From Magnetococcales bacterium (GTDB taxonomy: Bacteria > Pseudomonadota > Magnetococcia > Magnetococcales > Magnetaquicoccaceae), in contig JADGCE010000093.1 of assembly GCA_015229095.1 (NCBI GenBank), positions 1-10,561 of the forward strand: a stretch of DNA of 10,561 bases. Direction: 5' to 3'. A model generated the notes under the pieces. It did no database searches. It worked only from the letters and a program-made list of their open reading frames with translations, and was not told the origin of the DNA. Positions 5,792-10,561 of this stretch are shown here, in pieces. Position 1 is the stretch's first letter; every line of letters starts with the position of its first letter. Made by a program: the position numbers and the translations under genes.

Positions 5792-8700
5792 ATCCCGCCG
5801 CCCTTTTTATCCATCGACCGGTGGCCACCGCCTTGTTGACCCTGGGGGTGGTGTTGGCGGGGTTGCTCGGCTTGCAGTTGCTGCCCGTCTCCCCCTTGCC
5901 GCAGGTGGATTTTCCCACCATTTCGGTGCAGGCCAGCCTGCCGGGGGCCAGCCCGGAGACCATGGCAGCCACCGTGGCCAGCCCCCTGGAACGCACCCTG
6001 GGGCGCATTGCGGGTGTCACCGAAATCACCTCCTCCAGCAGTTTGGGCAGCAGCCGGGTCACCCTGCAATTTGATCTGAACCGGGATATCAACGGAGCCG
6101 CACGGGATGTCCAAGCGGCCATCAATGCCGCCCGCGCCCTGCTGCCCTCCGGTCTGCCCAGCAATCCCAGCTATCGCAAAGCCAATCCCACGGAGATGCC
6201 CGTCATGGTTCTCGCGCTCACCTCGGAGCAGCAGAGTCAGGGTGCGCTGTACGATCTAGCCGCCACGGTATTGGCGCAAAGGTTGGCACAGTTGGAAGGG
6301 GTGGGACAGGTCAGGCTGGGGGGCAGTTCACTGCCCGCTGTGCGGGTGGCATTGGACCCTGGTCTGTTGCAACAGCGCAACATCGGCTTTGAAGAGGTGC
6401 GGGGTGCCATCGCCGCCAGCAACGCCCACCGTCCCAAGGGGGGTCTGGAGCAGGGGGAACGCTACTGGAGCGTGGATGCCAACGACACCCTCGGCACCGC
6501 CGATCAATACCGCTCTGTCATCGTCACCTGGCGCAACCATGCCCCGGTGCGTCTGGGAGAGCTGGGAGAGGTGGTGGATTCGGTCCAGGATGCGCGCAAT
6601 GCCGGTTCCGCCAACGGCAAACCTTCGGTCCTGCTGCTGGTCGACCGGCAATCGGGGGCCAATATCATCGAAACCGTGGAGCGGATCTATCGGCTGTTGC
6701 CGAGATTGCGCAGCACGCTGCCTTCCGACATTGCGCTGACGGTATTGCTGGACCGCACCCCCACCATTCGAGCCTCCCTCCGGGAGGTGGAACAGAGCCT
6801 GTGGGTGGCCATTGTCATGGTCATCCTGGTGGTTTTTCTCTTTCTCCGCGATGGACGTGCGGCTTGGATTCCCGGCGTGGCGGTGCCGGTTTCTCTGCTG
6901 GGCACCTTTGGGATCATCTACCTGCTGGGCTACAGCCTGAACAATCTCTCCCTGATGGCCCTCACCATCGCCACCGGCTTTGTGGTGGATGATGCCATTG
7001 TGGTGTTGGAAAATATCAGTCGCCATCTGGAGAAAGGCCACTCCCCACTGCAGGCCGCTTTGCGGGGGGTGCAGGAGGTGGGATTCACGGTGCTCTCCAT
7101 GACCCTTTCCCTGGTGGCAGTCTTTATTCCGATCATGGCCATGGGAGGCATTGTGGGACGCCTCTTTCGAGAATTTGCGGTCACCCTGGGGGTCGCGGTG
7201 CTGGTCTCTCTGGTGGTCTCCCTGACCACAACCCCTGCCCTCTGTGCCCGTCTGCTCCGACGCAACCCGGATCCGGCCCAAACATCCTCCGCTGAACCGG
7301 GGGCCCAGGGCGGCACCCGGTTCTATCAATCCATACTGAAACGGTACACCCGCAGTCTGGATTGGACCCTGCGCCACCCCCTGATAACCCTGCTGGGTCT
7401 GCTGGCCACCATCGGCTTGAACATCCACCTGTATATCACTATTCCCAAAGGATTTTTCCCGCAACAAGACATTGGTCGCCTGACCGGCTCCATCCAGGGG
7501 GATCAGGGCATCTCTTTTCAGGCCATGCAGCGCAAACTGGACCGTTTCGTGGAGTTGGTGCGCCAGGATCCGGCGGTCTCCCATGTCGTCGCCTTCACCG
7601 GCGGGGGGCAACGCAACAGCGGCATCCTGTTTGTCTCTCTCAAACCCCGCTCGGAACGCTCTCCCCTGGAACAGGTCTTGGGGCGGTTGCGCAAAAGGTT
7701 TGCCCAGGAGGCCGGGGCCACCGTGACGTTTCAAGCGGCCCAGGAGATCCGGGTGGGAGGACGGCAGAGCGGCAGCACCTACCAGTATACCTTGCAATCC
7801 GATGATCTGGAGGCGTTGCGCCACTGGGAGCCCCGCATCCGCCATGCGCTCTCCCAATTGCCCCAGATTACCGATCTCTCCAGCGACCAGAACGAAAAAG
7901 CCCTCTCCACCCAGATCACCCTGGATCGGCTTCATGCGGCCCGCCTGGGCGTCACCCCTCGCTTGCTGGATCTCACCCTCAACGACGCCTTCGGCCAACG
8001 GCAGGTCTCCACCCTGTATACCCCCCTGAACCAATATCGGGTGGTGATGGAGGCGGCCTCCCCCTTTCTGCAAGATGCCACCGCCCTGAACGCCCTTTTC
8101 ATCAAAACTCCCCAAGGGGTCCAGGTGCCCTTGCGGGCCATCGGTCAGATCGCCCCCGGCGTGAGCGCCCTGTCGGTCAACCATCAAGGTTTGCTGGCCG
8201 CCTCGACACTCTCCTTCAATCTGGCCCCCGGCTTCAGCCTTTCCCAAGCCACCCAGGCCATTGAAGAGAGTTTTGCCCGTCTGGGCACCCCGATACAGGG
8301 AAGCTTTCAGGGCACAGCCAAAGTCTTTCAAGCCTCCCTGGACAATCAACCCTGGCTGATCCTGATGGCCATACTGTCGGTCTATATCATCCTGGGCATA
8401 CTCTACGAAAGCTATATCCACCCCTTGACCATCCTCTCCACGTTGCCATCCGCCGGTGTCGGAGCCCTGTTGGCCCTGCTGGCCACCGGCCAGGAGTTCA
8501 ACCTGATGGCCATGATCGGGGTGATATTGCTGATCGGTATTGTCAAAAAAAACGCCATCTTGATGATTGATTTCGCCCTGGAGCTGGAGCGCGGCCAGGC
8601 CGTTTCCCCCCGGGAGGCGATTCGTCAGGCTGCGCTGCTGCGGCTGCGGCCCATTCTGATGACCACGACGGCGGCCCTGTTTGGGGCACTGCCCCTGGCC

Positions 8701-8877
8701 CTGGGCAGCGGCGATGGCTCAGAGTTGCGCCATCCCCTGGGCAGCGCCATTGTGGGCGGGTTGTTGTTGAGTCAACTGCTGACCCTCTATACCACGCCCG
8801 TGGTCTATCTCTATCTGGACCGTTTGCGGCACGGCTGGTACGGTAAAGGGCGTGCAACGAAGCCCGGAGAAGCTTGA
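5788..8877 (+). CDS. mdtC: MdtC-type RND efflux pump subunit
   Basis: A 1029-residue RND transporter, close to the roughly 1025 residues of E. coli MdtC. It begins MNPAALFIHRPVATALLTLG and has the same 12-helix plan as the preceding gene. C-type markers are LDRTPTIRASLREVEQSL before TM2, GYSLNNLSLMALTIATG, and VLENISRHLEKGHSPLQAAL after TM4. Proton-relay residues are intact: D401-D402 (TM4), K920/K921-N922 (TM10), and the RLRP motif at 952-955 (TM11). TM7 is followed by TIPKGFFPQQDIG. In the enterobacterial system B and C combine in one heterotrimer and both are needed for full function; the intact relay in both copies here allows either to conduct protons. The ATG lies inside the mdtB stop (ATGA), and GGGGAG at 5774-5779, 8 bases upstream, serves as ribosome binding site. 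The protein is full length with no frameshift. It shares a 49-base identical DNA segment with mdtB across the TM4 region. Confidence 0.95.
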   Translation: MNPAALFIHRPVATALLTLGVVLAGLLGLQLLPVSPLPQVDFPTISVQASLPGASPETMAATVASPLERTLGRIAGVTEITSSSSLGSSRVTLQFDLNRDINGAARDVQAAINAARALLPSGLPSNPSYRKANPTEMPVMVLALTSEQQSQGALYDLAATVLAQRLAQLEGVGQVRLGGSSLPAVRVALDPGLLQQRNIGFEEVRGAIAASNAHRPKGGLEQGERYWSVDANDTLGTADQYRSVIVTWRNHAPVRLGELGEVVDSVQDARNAGSANGKPSVLLLVDRQSGANIIETVERIYRLLPRLRSTLPSDIALTVLLDRTPTIRASLREVEQSLWVAIVMVILVVFLFLRDGRAAWIPGVAVPVSLLGTFGIIYLLGYSLNNLSLMALTIATGFVVDDAIVVLENISRHLEKGHSPLQAALRGVQEVGFTVLSMTLSLVAVFIPIMAMGGIVGRLFREFAVTLGVAVLVSLVVSLTTTPALCARLLRRNPDPAQTSSAEPGAQGGTRFYQSILKRYTRSLDWTLRHPLITLLGLLATIGLNIHLYITIPKGFFPQQDIGRLTGSIQGDQGISFQAMQRKLDRFVELVRQDPAVSHVVAFTGGGQRNSGILFVSLKPRSERSPLEQVLGRLRKRFAQEAGATVTFQAAQEIRVGGRQSGSTYQYTLQSDDLEALRHWEPRIRHALSQLPQITDLSSDQNEKALSTQITLDRLHAARLGVTPRLLDLTLNDAFGQRQVSTLYTPLNQYRVVMEAASPFLQDATALNALFIKTPQGVQVPLRAIGQIAPGVSALSVNHQGLLAASTLSFNLAPGFSLSQATQAIEESFARLGTPIQGSFQGTAKVFQASLDNQPWLILMAILSVYIILGILYESYIHPLTILSTLPSAGVGALLALLATGQEFNLMAMIGVILLIGIVKKNAILMIDFALELERGQAVSPREAIRQAALLRLRPILMTTTAALFGALPLALGSGDGSELRHPLGSAIVGGLLLSQLLTLYTTPVVYLYLDRLRHGWYGKGRATKPGEA
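6950..6998 (+). repeat. 49-base direct repeat, copy in mdtC
   Basis: Second copy of the 49-base identical segment, 3113 bases downstream of the mdtB copy and in the same reading frame and protein position (D401-D402 in both subunits). Confidence 0.85.
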
Positions 8878-8929
8878 AGGAAAAACCTTTTTGCCCGCGC
8901 CATGGGAGTGATACCATGCAACCTTTTGC

Positions 8930-8935
8930 AGGAGG
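8930..8935 (+). promoter_or_regulatory. Ribosome binding site that fixes the peptidase start
   Basis: AGGAGG lies 5 bases before the ATG at 8941. An in-frame ATG at 8902 would add 13 residues, but it has no comparable site upstream and would spoil the signal-peptide layout, so 8941 is preferred. Confidence 0.6.
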
Positions 8936-8940
8936 CAGGA

Positions 8941-10561
8941 ATGGTGCATTTTCGTAGCAAGATCTCTTCATGGATGCGGTGGGTGCTCCTGTGCACGGCC
9001 ATCGCCCCTGCGTGGGCGGAGATGACCACCCCGGAAGAGGGGATGCGCCGTTATGCAATCGTGCCCCTGGAGGCCGATCTGTCGGGACTGACACCCAGGG
9101 AAAAAAGCATGCTGCCCCTGTTGCGGGAAGCGGCCCAGGCCATGGAGGCCGTTTTTTGGCGACAGAGCTACGGCGATCCGGAGGCGTTGTTTTCCCTGCC
9201 CTGGAGCCCGGCTGCCCGGCAGTTGTTGCAGATCAATTTCGGTCCCTGGGACCGTCTGGAGGGCAACCGGCCTCTGTTGCCCGGCATTGCCCCCAAACCC
9301 CCGGGTGGCCGTTATTATCCGCCGGATTTGAGCAAAGCCGACCTGGAAGCGGCGGCCCAGAAACAGCCCGCCCTGACGGATCCCTTTACCCTGGTGCGGC
9401 GGGATGAGCAGGGCACCCTGCAGGCGGTGCCCTACCATCAGGCTTTTGCCCCCTGGCATACCCTGGCGGCTGACCGTCTGCAGCGTGCGGCAGCGTTGTC
9501 CGAAGAGGAGGGATTGGCCCGCTATCTGCGGCTGCGGGCCGAAGGATTGCGGACGGACCACTATCGTGCCAGCGATATGGCCTGGATGGAGATGAAGGAA
9601 AACCGCCTGGATCTCATCATCGGCCCCATAGAGACCTATGAGGATGGCCTGCTGGGTGTCAAGGCGGCCCACGAGGCCCTGCTGTTGCTCAAAGATCGCA
9701 GCTGGGATGCGCGTCTGGCACGCTACACCCAACGGCTCTCCACCTACCAGAGCCGGTTGCCAACACCGGCAGCATATCGGACGGAAACACCGGGATTGGA
9801 GTCGGATCTGGGGGTCTATGATCTGCTGCAGATGAACGGCGATGCGGCGGCCACCCGTCCCATCGCCATCAACCTGCCCAACGACGAGCAGGTACAACTG
9901 GCCAAGGGTTCCCGACGCCTGCAGTTGCGCAATGCCATGCGGACCAAGTTTGATACCATTTTATATCCCATGGCCCAGGAGCTGTTGGACCCGCAGCAGT
10001 GGCCCCAGGTCACCTTTGCGGCCCTCTTTGCCAATACCCTCTTCCACGAAGTGGCCCATGGCCTGGGCATCAAACAGACGATCAACGGCAAGGGACGGGT
10101 GACCGATGCCCTGCAGGAGGATGCCTGGATGATGGAGGAGGGCAAAGCCGACGCACTGGCCTTGTGGCTGGGGGATCTGGATGCCACCCTGGAAACGGAG
10201 GGTTCGGAGGATGCGAGCGTCCCGGCAGAACAGCGCTATCTGACAGAATTCGCCTCCCTCTTCCGTTCCATCCGTTTTGGTGCCAGCAGTGCTCATGCCC
10301 GTGCCAATGTGATCCGTTTCAACTATTTGCGGGAGAAAGGGGCCTTCACCCGCAACGCAACAGGCCGCTACCGGGTGGATCTGGCCCGCATGAAGGCGGC
10401 TTCTGCAGAGCTGGCCCAACATCTGTTGCGCCTGCAAGGCGATGGGGATGCGCCAGGGGTGCGGGCCTTGGAGCAGCAGTATGGCAAACGGGATGAGGCG
10501 TTGCTGGCCGACCTGCGCCGGATGGAGGGGGCAGGTATCCCCTTTGATGTGGTGTTCCAGG
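8941..10561 (+). CDS. Secreted M49-like (dipeptidyl-peptidase III family) zinc metallopeptidase, 3' end cut
   Basis: The frame is open from 8941 to the window edge, giving 540 residues without a stop. Residues 1-26 form a signal peptide: basic start, hydrophobic core WVLLCTAIAP and an AWA cleavage site before E27. The Cys in the core is not in a lipobox, so a free periplasmic or exported protein is expected. IIGPIETYEDG (226-236) is the conserved block of bacterial M49 homologues. The zinc site is HEVAHG (H369, E370, H373) followed by MEEGKAD (398-404), corresponding to the HExxGH and EECRAE motifs of dipeptidyl peptidase III; E400 would be the third zinc ligand and E370 the catalytic base. 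The first motif is HExxH, one residue shorter than in eukaryotic DPP III, a form I recall in bacterial relatives often annotated only as Zn-dependent hydrolases. Such homologues are usually about 550-600 residues, so probably only a short C-terminal piece is missing. It lies 63 bases after mdtC on the same strand. Cleavage of dipeptides from peptides is the family activity; the substrate here is unknown. Confidence 0.83.
   Translation, partial: MVHFRSKISSWMRWVLLCTAIAPAWAEMTTPEEGMRRYAIVPLEADLSGLTPREKSMLPLLREAAQAMEAVFWRQSYGDPEALFSLPWSPAARQLLQINFGPWDRLEGNRPLLPGIAPKPPGGRYYPPDLSKADLEAAAQKQPALTDPFTLVRRDEQGTLQAVPYHQAFAPWHTLAADRLQRAAALSEEEGLARYLRLRAEGLRTDHYRASDMAWMEMKENRLDLIIGPIETYEDGLLGVKAAHEALLLLKDRSWDARLARYTQRLSTYQSRLPTPAAYRTETPGLESDLGVYDLLQMNGDAAATRPIAINLPNDEQVQLAKGSRRLQLRNAMRTKFDTILYPMAQELLDPQQWPQVTFAALFANTLFHEVAHGLGIKQTINGKGRVTDALQEDAWMMEEGKADALALWLGDLDATLETEGSEDASVPAEQRYLTEFASLFRSIRFGASSAHARANVIRFNYLREKGAFTRNATGRYRVDLARMKAASAELAQHLLRLQGDGDAPGVRALEQQYGKRDEALLADLRRMEGAGIPFDVVFQ

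Noticed and set aside
6328..8421. 697-codon minus-strand frame opposite mdtC
   Set aside because: Its length is striking, but it is in the register where CTG/GCC/CAG-type codons give few antisense stops. The product is Gly/Gln/His-rich without motifs, while mdtC on the other strand is intact and conserved.
8876..8892. AAGG-AAAAA-CCTT followed by T residues after mdtC, as a possible terminator
   Set aside because: The stem is only four pairs, AT-rich and overlapping the mdtC stop; too weak to call a rho-independent terminator.
8901..8918. CATGG/CCATG inverted repeat upstream of the peptidase gene
   Set aside because: Five-pair arms with an eight-base loop occur easily by chance, and there is no further support for a regulatory site.
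8968..9897. 309-codon minus-strand frame opposite the peptidase gene
   Set aside because: It is antisense to a frame with a signal peptide and M49 motifs; no domain or credible start context was seen for it.

Overview
The window is GC-rich, densely coded DNA (about 60% GC by eye) from a Gram-negative bacterium. The inner- and outer-membrane biology is implied by an RND-type tripartite efflux system and a signal-peptide-bearing periplasmic enzyme. A GapR/DUF2312-family gene points towards Alphaproteobacteria or a neighbouring lineage such as the Magnetococcia. That placement is inference from family distribution, not from a phylogenetic marker.

Layout. Positions 1-130 may hold the 5' end of a leftward gene that runs off the window; it is weakly supported. 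Positions 193-897 hold a leftward DUF1643-like gene of unknown function. Positions 898-1016 are a short divergent intergenic region with two back-to-back TTGAC elements. From 1017 to the right edge everything is rightward and tightly packed: a small GapR-like nucleoid protein gene (1017-1313), mdtA (1347-2669, membrane fusion protein), mdtB (2675-5791) and mdtC (5788-8877), the two RND pump subunits, then a secreted M49-like metallopeptidase (8941 to beyond 10561).

How the genes work together. MdtA, MdtB and MdtC together form a proton-driven MdtABC-type exporter. The B and C subunits assemble as a heteromultimeric inner-membrane pump, MdtA bridges the periplasm, and an outer-membrane channel of the TolC type must be supplied from elsewhere because none is encoded here. 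The gaps are 33 nt (gapR-mdtA), 5 nt (mdtA-mdtB), a 4-nt ATGA overlap (mdtB-mdtC) and 63 nt (mdtC-peptidase). No convincing terminator interrupts them, so one transcript starting upstream of the gapR-like gene is plausible. The GapR-like and peptidase genes at the two ends are not standard members of mdtABC operons, and their linkage is the main point of interest.

Overall this is mostly recognisable housekeeping and efflux content. I see no CRISPR array, rRNA, tRNA or insertion sequence, and no clear sign of a wholly new system. The long leftward reading frames opposite the mdt genes look like composition-driven shadows.
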